NCBI GenBank assembly: GCA_963717695.1
Contig: CAVQWR010000007.1
Span: 702,247 to 766,246 of the forward strand
From: CAIWHR01 sp963717695
GTDB taxonomy: Bacteria; Pseudomonadota; Gammaproteobacteria; Burkholderiales; Casimicrobiaceae
DNA: 64,000 nucleotides
Direction: 5' to 3'
Made by a program: the position numbers and the translations under genes. Of this stretch, positions 34,344-42,975 are shown piece after piece. Position 1 is the stretch's first letter. Each line of letters starts with the position of its first letter. Under the pieces are notes generated by a model, which made no database searches, was not told the DNA's origin, and worked only from the letters and a program-made list of their open reading frames with translations.

Positions 34344-34476
34344 TTGAGTTTCTGAGTCGTTTGGGCTACGTGGAGTACGGTTGAAGGGCGTAGAGCTAAA
34401 TGGGCACAACGCTACCTCGATACCGGCTAGCCGACCTTGGCAGGTCGAAGGCCGCGGACTTAAACCGGCCGATTCT

Positions 34477-34600
34477 GTTGAAAGACTCAATTGGCTGGTG
34501 TTCGGACCCGACGAGCGAAAACGTCGACCTCGTAGAACGGCCCAGGATCGGCGATCGTCACTAAGTTGATCCGCGGAGACCGCATGACGACTCCTCGGCG
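34477..34600. repeat. Degenerate copy of the 12.5-kb MITE-like element
   Basis: It begins with GTTGAAAGACTC (one mismatch to the intact terminal repeat) and shares 42 identical bases with the first copy (34509-34550). It becomes unrelated after about 34597, and no right-hand inverted repeat follows. The surrounding 34344-35165 gap is otherwise without a confident gene, so this looks like the remnant of a mobile sequence. Confidence 0.65.
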
Positions 34601-34936
34601 GAGGCCGCGCGGGCGGCGAGGTTGTCGTGGCCAGCGCGAGGGCGGTGACCGCGGTGCGCAGCGGTGAGTTGGGCGCGAATACGCGCCAGCAGTGGTGGTC
34701 CGAACGTCAACTTCCCACAGTTTGACCGTCAACTTTCGCGAATATCGACAGGCGGATCCGGGTCGGCAGTTCGCCTTCCCGCATCCGGGACCAACGGCTG
34801 CAATCATCTGAAGCGGACTTAGCCCCAACGCCTTACGCGTGACGCATTGGTGGTCGTGCCCGTCCGAAGGTGGTCAGCTGACCTGGTTGCCGCCGATCAA
34901 TATTGCTGTCAGAGGTGGCCAGCCGTGCTGGCAATC

Positions 34937-35056
34937 TTAGGTCGGGTAGCTGGCAATACCTACGTAGAGTCCAGCCAAGACAAGAAGAAGCAGATACAGC
35001 AGCCAGCGCGTCCGGACGCGAACCAGCGTCGGGCGGCCACGCCGAGAAACAGTCAT
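34937..35056 (-). CDS. Possible 39-residue membrane peptide
   Basis: The frame reads MTVSRRGRPTLVRVRTRWL, then a hydrophobic helix LLYLLLLVLAGLYVGIASYP. The basic N-terminus and single helix resemble small bacterial membrane peptides. There is no family match, operon context or clear ribosome site, so it may be chance. Confidence 0.25.
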   Translation of the reverse strand: MTVSRRGRPTLVRVRTRWLLYLLLLVLAGLYVGIASYPT

Positions 35057-35165
35057 CGGCTCATGAAGATCGGACACAGCACACTGTGCGGCGCGGGCCA
35101 AACGACCATGAAGATCGTACATCCGCCTTGCAGAATGCCGATTTGGCCTGGCCGGGCAGACCGGC

Positions 35166-35677
35166 TCAGGTCGCGCCGGCGGCGATCCTGGCGAGCAGCG
35201 CCTCGCGGCGCGCGAGGCTCTCCGGCGGCCAGTACCGCTCGCGATCGTAGTACTCCGCGACGGCAGGCGTGCCCGGCGGCAGCACCACCCACGGCTGCTT
35301 CGACGCCGTGAAGATGTGGATGTCGGGCGGCAGGCGATCGGGCTCGTCGAGCGTGCCGACGCGCACGAAGCGCACGCGCGGCCCGGCGCCCGCGTAGTTG
35401 CTCCAGACCGCGATGCGGCAGTGCGGGCAGCGCGCGATCTTCTGGCCCTTGCCGCTGGCCGAAGGCGTGTCGACGAGCTCCGGCTCGCGCGCGCGAGCAG
35501 CGTCGACGCGGTCCGCCTCGATCATCGCGTTGAGCGCGAACGAGGCGCCGGTCTCGCGCTGGCACCAGCGGCAGTGGCAGCAGTGCACGAACAGCGGGCG
35601 GGCTCGTCCAGCCGGTAGCGAACGGCGCGGCAGTCGCAGCCGCCTTCGAGCGGCAATCCGTCGTCGTGTTCGACCAT
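35166..35677 (-). CDS. GFA-family (glutathione-dependent formaldehyde-activating-like) protein, one frameshift
   Basis: A protein of about 170 residues with the Cys pattern of the GFA/CENP-V fold: GGCDCRAVRY near the start, then HCCHCRWCQRETGASFAL and CPHCRIAVWS, all likely zinc ligands. The end (PDIHIFTASKQPWVVLP) is also typical. The first 27 or so codons (from ATG 35677) and the rest are in different frames; one missing base near 35610 would join them. Family members are annotated as glutathione-dependent formaldehyde-activating, but that activity is doubtful for most. The gene lies just downstream of the IS and is read in the same frame as the transposase over most of its length. Confidence 0.7.
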
Positions 35678-35807
35678 GGATTGATGACGGTCCTTGTGCG
35701 TCCGGGCGGATGCCTCGGCCGTTTTTCTCGGAGAAACGGGAACGGCTGCCAGTGTCATCGGCCGGTCTCTCAACGATGCCAATTGCGGCAGCGCGCGTCA
35801 ATCCGGC

Positions 35808-36875
35808 TGTATTGGGCCAGTACATATTGCACTGGTGGTTGAGATGGAGAAATTGTACCGGCGAGAGGAGGCGTGGGGTTTTGCGGCCAGGTACGGGCAG
35901 AGGCAGGCTGTGGTGGGGGCGTTCGAGGTTGTACCAGGCGAGGTAGCGCAGCAGTTCGAGGTTGAAGTCGGTGAGGTCGTCGAGGAAGAGCAGGTCGTAG
36001 TGGTAGTCGATGCACTCCTCCTGCACGGTGCGGTTGAAGCGTTCGCAGTGGGCGTTCATGCGGGGCGTTTTGGGGTAGGTGTGCCAATGGGTGAACAGGT
36101 GGTCGGCGAGTGCGCTGGCGAAGTGACGCTGGAATTCGCTGCCGTTGTCGGTGAGCACGGCTTCGATGGCGAACGGGAACACGGCCTGGATGAGGCGGAA
36201 GAACTGGCTGGCGGCGAGGCTGGCGTGGCTGCGGGTGGCCCAGGCCCAGGCGAAGTGGGAGTGCAGGTCGGTGCAGGTGATGACATAGCGGCGGGTGCTG
36301 TCGGCGCGTAGCTCGATGGTGTCGAGGGCGATGCAGTGGCCGGGGTGTTCGGCGCGAAAGTGCTTGGGTTTGCGCAGGCGTGGGGAGCGCAGGGGTTTGG
36401 GCTTGCCGGGGGCGCCGTAGCGATGGGGGCGGGTGCGCATCTTGTCGGGCGTGTCGGCGATGAGGCGGCCGATGGTGCGCGGGCTGGGGCACGGGAGCTG
36501 GTGCTGCGCGGCGAACGGTTGCAGCAGCAGGTGCAGCTTCTCCTTGCCGAGGTTGGGGTGCGCGGTGCGCAGACGGCGGATCTCGGTGACGATCGGCGCC
36601 GGCCACTGGCGTTGGCGGCGCTGCTTGGGGGCGGTCGAGCGCGGCACGAGGGCGGCCGCATTGCCGCCTTCCTGGCGCAACTGGGCGCGCCAGGCGAACA
36701 AAGTGCGCCGGCTGACGCCGAACGCTTCCTGCGTGGCGGTCAGGCCATGCCGTTGCCAGAACCCGAGGATTTCCAGCCGTCGCTGCGCGCTCTTCGCGAT
36801 CATGCCCCAGCGTAGGGCGTAATCGGCGACCCGGTAGAACCCGCGAATGTTATAGCCGACGTACCGCAGACGCAT
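35808..36875 (-). CDS. DDE transposase with integrase core (IS481-like)
   Basis: About 355 residues lie inside the element. The N-terminal helix-turn-helix is RLEILGFWQRHGLTATQEAF, followed by GVSRRTLFAWRAQL. The integrase (rve) core has the catalytic Asp in IALDTIELRAD, the second Asp in AVLTDNGSEFQRHF and the Glu in HCERFNRTVQEECID. Starts at 36875 and 36803 (MIAKSAQRRLEIL) are both possible. No stop codon occurs before the left IS end: the frame leaves the element and continues through the GFA gene to 35166. The expected transposase would therefore be a fusion, or the stop has been lost by mutation or error. Confidence 0.85.
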
Positions 36876-36922
36876 CGCACTCCCCTTCCCGCAAGGAGTG
36901 CAATATGTTTCTGGCCTTAGTC
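35808..36922 (-). mobile_element. Insertion sequence of about 1.1 kb with imperfect terminal inverted repeats
   Basis: The ends are TGTATTGGGCCAGTACATAT (from 35808) and, inverted at 36898-36922, a related sequence; the innermost CATATTGCAC is identical in both. It encodes one DDE transposase on the minus strand. Boundaries are estimated from the inverted repeats, since no target duplication was recognised. It separates the GFA gene from the terminator of the benzoyl-CoA operon. Confidence 0.75.
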
Positions 36923-36944
36923 ATCGGCAACCGCTCGAACCGTG

Positions 36945-36984
36945 AAAAACGGGCTGTCGCCTCCGCAAGAAGCGCGACAGCCCG
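36945..36984 (-). terminator. Intrinsic terminator of the benzoyl-CoA (bcr) operon
   Basis: Read on the minus strand, a perfect 11-bp stem (36974-36984 with 36950-36960) is followed by TTTTT (36945-36949). It lies 17 bp after the ferredoxin stop, ending the had-to-fdx operon. Confidence 0.92.
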
Positions 36985-37000
36985 CGAAATTCCGGCCCGA

Positions 37001-37240
37001 TCAGCCGTGCAGCGACTCGTATTTCGCCATCAGCTCCTCGGGCGATTCCTGGAAATCCGGATTGGGGACGATGCAGTCGGCGGGGCAGACCAGCATGCAC
37101 TGCGGCTCGTCGTGGGCGCCCACGCACTCGGTGCACAGCGGGTCGATCACGTAAGGGGTCGCCGCCGCTGATCGCCTTGTTCGGGCAGGCGGCTTGCATG
37201 CGTCGCAGGCGGTGCAGTCGTCGTTGATTAGCAATGCCAT
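37001..37240 (-). CDS. fdx: 2[4Fe-4S] ferredoxin of the benzoyl-CoA pathway (two compensating frameshifts)
   Basis: A ferredoxin of about 79 residues. Cluster 1 ligands are in CTACDACKPACPNKAI and cluster 2 ligands in CTECVGAHDEPQCMLVCPAD. The long insertion between Cys of the second motif and the C-terminal helix (ESPEELMAKYESLHG) mark the Allochromatium-type ferredoxins that donate electrons to benzoyl-CoA reductase. As written, the segment after ACK is out of frame for about 17 codons: one base is missing near 37190 and one extra C occurs near 37155, and both together restore the frame. The protein is the electron carrier between KorAB and BcrABCD. Confidence 0.88.
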   Translation of the reverse strand: MALLINDDCTACDACKPPARTRRSAAATPYVIDPLCTECVGAHDEPQCMLVCPADCIVPNPDFQESPEELMAKYESLHG

Positions 37241-37258
37241 TTGTATCTCCTACGCGGT

Positions 37259-38095
37259 TCAGGCGGCAGCGCGCTGCTGCAGCTCGCGCAGCTTGCCATG
37301 CCGGAACGCGCCCCACAAGGCCGCGCCGATGGCGCCGGCGCAGATCGAATCGGGGTGGTTGACGGCCGTCACGCTGATCTTCTCGTTGACCAGCTCCTCC
37401 TGCACCGCCGCAAGCAGGCCCGCGTCCAGCGCCAGGCCGCCGGTGAGCAGGACCGTGCCTTTCATGATGCCCGTGACCTTGAGCAGTTTTACCAGGCGCG
37501 AGGCCATGGACAGGTGGATGCCCTTGAGGATGTCGGGCGTCGCAATGCCGCGCGAGACCATGTTGATCACGTCGGTCTCGGCCAGCACCGCGCAGATCGA
37601 GCTGATTTCTCCGGCGTCTGCGAGGACTGCGACAGCGGGCCGATTTCCTCGACCGCGACACCGAGATAGCGCGCGATGTTTTCCAGGAACTGGCCGGAGC
37701 CCGAGGCGCACTGGCTGGTCATCTTGTACGCCAGCACTTTGCCGCGCTCGTCGACGTAGATCGCGCGGCCGTTGAGCGCGCCGATGTCGACCACGCCGCG
37801 CGCTGCGGGATGGAGAAATACGCCGCCGCGCGCGTGCGTGGTCATCGAGTAGAAGTGCCCGGTGGCGAATTTGACGTTCTCGCCTTCGCCGGTGGTGGCG
37901 ACGTAGTCGACGTCGGCGGGTTTGAGCCGGCCTCCTCGAGCACGTCGTCGTAGCCGTCCTGCGCCAGCTGCATCTGGTCGCGCCGGCGGATGCGCTCGAA
38001 GCGCTTCGCGAGCCACTCGCTGTTGCCGCCTTCGGTCCTGAACAGCGCCGTCTTGACGACGCCCGAGCCGATGTCGATGCCACGGTGATGGTCAT
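37259..38095 (-). CDS. bcrD: Benzoyl-CoA reductase subunit D (ATPase), several frameshifts
   Basis: A subunit of about 278 residues, one of two HSP70/actin-fold ATPases. Parts in three frames assemble a complete protein: GIDIGSGVVKTALF (phosphate 1), VATTGEGENVKFATGHFYS, DIGALNGRAIYVDERGKVL (phosphate 2), MTSQCASGSGQFLENIARYL with the Cys that shares a 4Fe-4S cluster with BcrA, and LLTGGLALDAGLLAAV (adenosine). Breaks lie near 38082, 37925 and 37620. With BcrA it hydrolyses two ATP per electron pair to drive ring reduction. The breaks are most easily explained as sequencing errors, since each side is well conserved. Confidence 0.88.
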   Translation of the reverse strand: MTITVASTSARASSRRRCSGPKAATASGSRSASSASAGATRCSWRRTATTTCSRRPAQTRRRRLRRHHRRRRERQIRHRALLLDDHARARRRISPSRSARRGRHRRAQRPRDLRRRARQSAGVQDDQPVRLGLRPVPGKHRALSRCRGRGNRPAVAVLADAGEISSICAVLAETDVINMVSRGIATPDILKGIHLSMASRLVKLLKVTGIMKGTVLLTGGLALDAGLLAAVQEELVNEKISVTAVNHPDSICAGAIGAALWGAFRHGKLRELQQRAAA

Positions 38096-38224
38096 GGTGC
38101 GTCCTCACGCCGCTGCGCCTCTTCGCGCGCTTCGATAGTGATAGGCTGAGTCGTCGGCGCCATCGTCCAGCTCGCCCCAGTCACATCCCCGTCGCTGCGC
38201 GACCCGGGGCCCCTGCTCCTCGGC

Positions 38225-39566
38225 TCATGTCCTTGCCTCGGCAGTCTTGCCTTCTTCGACCACCGCGCGCCAGGCGAACGTCGCGCCGCCGAGCGCGCCG
38301 GTGTAGATCGAATCGGGATCGATGTTGAGCGTAAGCTCGCCGTAGTTCTCGCGGACCAGATCCTTCAGCGACTTCACCGCGGCCTCGTTCTTGGCGACGC
38401 CGCCGGTGAAGGTGAATTCGTTGCGGATGCCGCCGGAGCGCGCCAGGATCGACATCGCGCGCAGGATGATCGCGCGGTGCAGGCCGGCCATGATGTCTTC
38501 GCGCTTTTCGCCCAGCGACAGGCGGTCGCGCAATTCGGCGCCGGCGAACACGGTGCAGGTCGAGTTGATGCGCACGTTCTTGGTCGACTTCATCGCCATC
38601 GGCCCCAGCTCGTGCAGGCCCATGTTCATCTCGTCGGCGATGTAGCCGAGATAGCGGCCGCAGCCGGCGGCGCAGCGGTCGTTCATCTGGAAGCTCTCGA
38701 CGATGCCGTGCGGGTCGACCTGGATCGCCTTGGTGTCCTGGCCGCCGATGTCGAGCACCGTGGCCGTTCCCGGGTACATCACGTGCGCGCCCAGCCCGTG
38801 GCACAGGATTTCGGAGCGGACGTGCTCCTTGGAAAAAGGCAGGCGCGCGCGGCCGTAGCCGGTGCCGACGACGTAGGTCTCCTCCATTTCAGTATCGAGC
38901 ATGCCCTTGATCGGCGCGTCGACCTGCGTCCGCGCGGCCCGCCGTTTCGGGCAGCGCGATGAACGTGCGCTCGAGCGCCGCCAGCAGGTGCCGTCTGATC
39001 GAGTCGCCGTAGACGCGGTTCTCGACCTCGATGATCGAGCGGTCGAACACGTTGAGCAGGAAGTCGTAGCGGATGCCCGATTCCTTGGCCACGGTTTCGC
39101 CGGTGGCGAGGTACTGGCTGCCGGCGATGTCGCGGAAGAAGTCGGACTTGCGCTTGGCGCCCGGCGCGAACAGCGCGGGCGCCTCCGCGGAAAGCTGGCG
39201 GAACACCTCGGTCAGCGCCTCGCCGACGGCCTTGGTCGCGTCGCCGAATTTCGCGGTGCCGAGATTGCGCTGGCACGTGCTCTCGAGGTCGGCCAACTGC
39301 TCGAGATACTGCTCGGAGCGGAAGTCGCGCTCCAGTTGCCCGAGAAAGCCGTCCAGCGCGCCGTTCAATGCGCCTGTGCTCGAAAGCGCCTGGCGGAACA
39401 GGTAGAAGCGCCCGTTGAGCAGCGCCTCCTGCTTCGCGATCGCGGCCGCAGTGTCGTAGTTCGAGCGCGAATTGGTGATGCCGCGCCCGAGCACGTTCTG
39501 GTGCTCGTCGATGACCACCGCCTTGGTGGTCGTCGAGCCGAGGTCGATGCCGATGAAGCAGCGCAT
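38225..39566 (-). CDS. bcrA: Benzoyl-CoA reductase subunit A (ATPase), one frameshift
   Basis: A subunit of about 440 residues, partner of BcrD. The N-terminal half shows FIGIDLGSTTTKAVVID and a helical insertion. After a frame break near 38935 it continues with YVVGTGYGRARLPFSKEHVR, TVLDIGGQDTKAIQVDPHG, the cluster Cys in NDRCAAGCGRYLGYIAD and FTFTGGVAKNEAAVKSL. BcrA and BcrD together activate electrons from ferredoxin by ATP hydrolysis and pass them to BcrBC. ATG 39566 lies 11 bp after the bcrB stop. Confidence 0.92.
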
Positions 39567-39577
39567 GATCGTTTCCT

Positions 39578-40900
39578 TCAGTGTGCGGCGCGCGGTCGCG
39601 AGCGCGCTTGTGCTTGACCATCTGGAAATAGCTCTCCAGCCGGTTCTTCACGTTGGCCGCGGAAAAGTAGCGCGGATCGACGAGGTCGGTCTCGATGAAC
39701 GCCGCCGGCTTGCCGGTGCGCCTCTCGACTTCGCGCAGGATCAGGAGCTGGCCGGCCGAGAAACTGTTGCAGCTCTTGATCGAGTTGATGAGGAGGCCGT
39801 CGGCCTGGTACTCGTCGATGTACTTGCAGATCATGTCGATGCGCGGCGGCAGGTTGAGGTTGGTGTAGCAGCCGAGGCAGTATTCGGCGAGCGATTCGAG
39901 CGGCTGGTCCGCGTCGTGGCGGAAGCCGAAGTCGTAGAGGCCCCCGACCTTCGCGTAGGTCGACGAGACCACAACCGCGCCTTCGTCGTAGAACATCTTC
40001 CAGAAGTCGCGGAAGCTGGTCCAGTTGGGCGGCCCTTCGACGACCAGGCGGTAGTTCTCCTCGCGTCATCTCGCCTTCCGGCGTCATCGGCCCCCGCCCT
40101 TCGCGCACGCGCTGGTCGATTTCCTCGCGCAGCACGCGGTAGTACTCGGTGGCCTCCGGCGTGCCGCGGAACGCGGTGAAGATCGGGCCAATGTAATAGA
40201 CCGCGCCGAAATAGCCGTCGATCGGCGACGGGCGATTCTTCGCCGACTGCAGCACGCGGACGAGATCCTCCTCGGCCTTCTGCGATTCGCGCATGTACTG
40301 GCGCAGCCGGTCGATGTCGAACTTGACACCCGAGATGCGCTCCAGCGTCGGAATCACCGTTTCCTTGAGCTGCTTCACCACGTAGTCGCGCATGTTCGGC
40401 GCGATCTTGCCCTCGCCCTGGTAGGGGACGTGCAGCATCACCGTCTCGCAGCCGTACTTGTGGCGGATCAGCTCGAACCACTTCATGAACGTGAAGCAGC
40501 CGGTGTAGGACAGCAGCAGCACGTCGGGACGCGGCAGCGGGTCGCCGGTCGGGCCGATCTCGCCGCCCATCATCATCCCGAGGTCGGCCTTCACGTACGT
40601 GCAGACGTCCTCGGACTGGCCGTCGCGCTCGGCGTCCATGATCATCTTGCCGGACTTCTTGCGCATGCCGTTCTGCAGCGCGTTGGTCTCGGGCAGGCTC
40701 CGCGCGAAGTCGAAGCACATCAGGAGCTCGTTGAGGTTGCCCGGCACGAATGTCGCCGACACCTTGCGGTTGTTGGCGCGCGCCGTGGCGAGCTCCATGT
40801 AGTTCCTGTTGATGAGCTCCTTCTGCAGCAGCATCGCGTCCTCCTTCTGGACGTTCTGCGGCTTCTTCACGCTGGCGGGCATGGCGGCGGTCGTGGTCAT
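39578..40900 (-). CDS. bcrB: Benzoyl-CoA reductase subunit B (catalytic), two frameshifts
   Basis: A subunit of about 435 residues of the HgdB-like family. The N-terminal half contains PETNALQNGMRKKSGKMI, VLLLSYTGCFTFMKWFEL and GAVYYIGPIFTAFRGTPEA. After a frame break near 40065 come MFYDEGAVVVSSTYAKVGG, ESLAEYCLGCYTNLNLPPRI and DGLLINSIKSCNSFSAGQL. The Cys in YTGC, GC(Y) and KSCNSF are cluster-ligand candidates. A second break near 39600 hides the natural stop; the end at 39578 is inferred. With BcrC it binds benzoyl-CoA and reduces the aromatic ring to the cyclic diene. GGAG precedes ATG 40900. Confidence 0.9.
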   Translation of the reverse strand: MTTTAAMPASVKKPQNVQKEDAMLLQKELINRNYMELATARANNRKVSATFVPGNLNELLMCFDFARSLPETNALQNGMRKKSGKMIMDAERDGQSEDVCTYVKADLGMMMGGEIGPTGDPLPRPDVLLLSYTGCFTFMKWFELIRHKYGCETVMLHVPYQGEGKIAPNMRDYVVKQLKETVIPTLERISGVKFDIDRLRQYMRESQKAEEDLVRVLQSAKNRPSPIDGYFGAVYYIGPIFTAFRGTPEATEYYRVLREEIDQRVREGRGPMTPEGEMTRGELPPGRRRAAQLDQLPRLLEDVLRRRRGCGLVDLREGRGPLRLRLPPRRGPAARIARRILPRLLHQPQPAAAHRHDLQVHRRVPGRRPPHQLDQELQQFLGRPAPDPARSREAHRQAGGVHRDRPRRSALLFRGQREEPAGELFPDGQAQARSRPRAAH

Positions 40901-40914
40901 ATTCTTTCTCCGTC

Positions 40915-40987
40915 ATTCCCGCGAACGCGGGAATCCAGTGGTCGTAGGCATTTTCGCGAGACGCGGGGTCCCCGCCTGCGCGGGGAC
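40915..40987. repeat. Pair of palindromic repeats (dispersed REP-like type) between bcrC and bcrB
   Basis: Two 20-bp hairpins: ATTCCCGCGAACGCGGGAAT (40915-40934) and GTCCCCGCCTGCGCGGGGAC (40968-40987). The first is the common dispersed repeat of many proteobacteria, found in intergenic regions. It occupies the 122-bp gap in the middle of the bcr genes and may affect RNA stability or processing there. Confidence 0.8.
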
Positions 40988-41022
40988 GACGGTGTGGCGA
41001 AGCCAACGGTTTTCGTAACGGC

Positions 41023-42201
41023 TCACGCCGCGCTCCACAACTTGATGGAATCGGCGAACGTTCCCGCCTGCTCGCGGATCGGCGCCATCTGCCCCGTGTT
41101 TTCCGCGTACTTGAACGCCGTGTACGGCACCTTGTGCTTGGCGAGGACGTCCTGCAGCATCGGCCGCTCGAGCAGCGCCGGATCGCAGAACGACGGCGCG
41201 GCGAAGATCACGCCTTCGGCGCCGCGGGTCTTCACCTGCTGCAGCAGGAACACGCCCTTCTCTTCCTTCGTCGTCTCGTACTTGGCGGCCGTCGTCGCCG
41301 AGCGGTGCAGGAACGCCTTCGACAGCTCGTCCAGCGGATTCGCGTCGGCAGGGACTTCATCCAGCAGCCAGCGTGTGACCAGCATGAAGTCGTCGTCGAC
41401 GATGTAGCAGCCCGCCATCTCGATCGACTTGATGAGGCCGAGCGGCGGCTGCTCGCAGAACGCGCCGGTCAGCACGATGCGCGCGTTGTCGCGCTTCGGG
41501 CGCGGCATCGCATCGGCCGCGGCGATGTACTCGCGGACAAGCTTCGTGTGGTCTTCGACCGGCAGCACCATGCCCGCGCGCAACACGAGGTAGACCTCGG
41601 ACGTCGGCGCCTGCCACGGCTTTTCGGCGCGGTAGGCGTACAGCTCGCGGATCGCCGCGCGGTTCTCGTTGAACACCCGGATCGACGCGTTGAGCTCGGC
41701 GTCGGTGATCGGACTGCCGCGCATCTTCCCGAGGTCCTCGCGCAGCACTTCCAGCTCGCTGATGTAGAACACGCCTCCGATCGAATCCACGAAATTCTGC
41801 GGAACATCGATGTAGCGGACGTACTTGTCCTTGAACAGCAGCTGCCACATGCCCGACAGATTGCGTATCACGTCGCAGATCGATGGGAACAGCACGCCGT
41901 CGAGGCAGTCGAGCCGGCCGGTCAGCCCGAGCTCGATCGTCGAGCGCGGAATGCGGCAGATGTAGCTCTGGTAGTAGGCGTCGCCCTGGATCACCTCGAG
42001 CGAGTCGCCGCCGCCGAGGATGCCGACCGACAGCATGCCGGCCGCGTGGATCAGCTCTCGCGGCACGTAGACGGGCAGGTAGCCGATCGCCTTGCGGCCG
42101 GGCACCGCGGCCTTCCATGCCTTGACGGCGTTGAAGTCGAGGTCCTCGAACAGCGCCTGGCAGCGCTCGACGATCCTGATGACGGCGGGCTGTTCAATCA
42201 T
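41023..42201 (-). CDS. bcrC: Benzoyl-CoA reductase subunit C (catalytic)
   Basis: An intact subunit of 392 residues, HgdB-like, with MIEQPAVIRIVERCQALFED at the start, GYLPVYVPRELIHAAGMLSV, YQSYICRIPRSTIELGL, LTGAFCEQPPLGLIKSIEMA and a final VIFAAPSFCDPALLERPML. Cys in ICR, AFCEQ and SFCDP are candidates for the second cluster. It forms the catalytic heterodimer with BcrB. ATG 42201 overlaps the dch stop (ATGA). Unlike its downstream partners it carries no frameshift. Confidence 0.93.
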   Translation of the reverse strand: MIEQPAVIRIVERCQALFEDLDFNAVKAWKAAVPGRKAIGYLPVYVPRELIHAAGMLSVGILGGGDSLEVIQGDAYYQSYICRIPRSTIELGLTGRLDCLDGVLFPSICDVIRNLSGMWQLLFKDKYVRYIDVPQNFVDSIGGVFYISELEVLREDLGKMRGSPITDAELNASIRVFNENRAAIRELYAYRAEKPWQAPTSEVYLVLRAGMVLPVEDHTKLVREYIAAADAMPRPKRDNARIVLTGAFCEQPPLGLIKSIEMAGCYIVDDDFMLVTRWLLDEVPADANPLDELSKAFLHRSATTAAKYETTKEEKGVFLLQQVKTRGAEGVIFAAPSFCDPALLERPMLQDVLAKHKVPYTAFKYAENTGQMAPIREQAGTFADSIKLWSAA

Positions 42202-42971
42202 CGGTGCTCCCAGTTGGGCTTGCGCTTGCCGAGGAATGCGACGAGACCTTCGTTGGCGTCGCGCGTGGTCATAAGGCGGTCGAGGTAGAGCCGCTCGACC
42301 TCCTCGAGACGGTGCCGGACGTCGCGCAGCATTGCTCCGCGGGCCGCCGTCAGCGCACAGGCGAGCGAGGCCGCGCTCTTGCCGGCAAGGTGCTGGTCGA
42401 AATAGGCGAGTGCCGCCGCCTCGGGATCGTCGAACACGACCTGGACGATGCCCATCGTATTCGCCTCGTCGGCACCGACCGACCGGCCGGAAAACAACAG
42501 GTCCTCGGCGACCGGCTGGCTGACCCGGTACGGCAGCAGCACCGACGCCGCCGGGGCGAACACGCCGAGCTTCATTTCGGGCTGCCCGAATTGCGCGTCG
42601 GGTGCCGCGAAGATCGGGCCGCCTGCCAGCGCCAGCTCGAGACCGCCGCCGAGACACTGGCCGCGAACGACGGTAAGGATCGGCGCCGGAAACGCGAGCA
42701 TGGCGAGGATCAGCGCGTGCAGCGAGGCGAGCATCGCCGCGCAGCGGTCCGGCAGGTGCTCCTCGACGCTCGCCCCGAAGCTGAAATGCGGGCCCTCGGC
42801 GTCGAGCAGGACGCCGCGCAGCCCGGACTTGCCGCGATAGGCGACGAACGCGCCGTGCAGCGCGGCGATCATCGCCGCGTCGACGAGGTTCGCCTTCGGC
42901 CGCGCGAGCGTGAGCCGCAGCAACGCGCCGTCGCGCTCGATCCTGTCCTTCAGCGGGGAGTCGCCGGCCAT
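42198..42971 (-). CDS. dch: Cyclohexa-1,5-diene-1-carbonyl-CoA hydratase
   Basis: A crotonase-fold protein of 257 residues. It has the CoA-binding SFGASVEEHLPDRCAAML and the oxyanion-hole GQCLGGGLELALA, with FGQPEMKLGVFAPAASVLLP as in Dch rather than general enoyl-CoA hydratases. It adds water to the diene made by benzoyl-CoA reductase, giving 6-hydroxycyclohex-1-ene-1-carbonyl-CoA. The neighbours oah, had and bcr make the specific assignment firm. ATG 42971 lies 4 bp after the oah stop; its own stop overlaps the bcrC start. Confidence 0.92.
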   Translation of the reverse strand: MAGDSPLKDRIERDGALLRLTLARPKANLVDAAMIAALHGAFVAYRGKSGLRGVLLDAEGPHFSFGASVEEHLPDRCAAMLASLHALILAMLAFPAPILTVVRGQCLGGGLELALAGGPIFAAPDAQFGQPEMKLGVFAPAASVLLPYRVSQPVAEDLLFSGRSVGADEANTMGIVQVVFDDPEAAALAYFDQHLAGKSAASLACALTAARGAMLRDVRHRLEEVERLYLDRLMTTRDANEGLVAFLGKRKPNWEHR

Positions 42972-42975
42972 CTCG

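Noticed and set aside
40915..40987. The hairpin pair as a CRISPR or a terminator of bcrC
   Set aside because: There are only two unequal hairpins, no spacers and no T-tract; the first matches the common dispersed repeat type.
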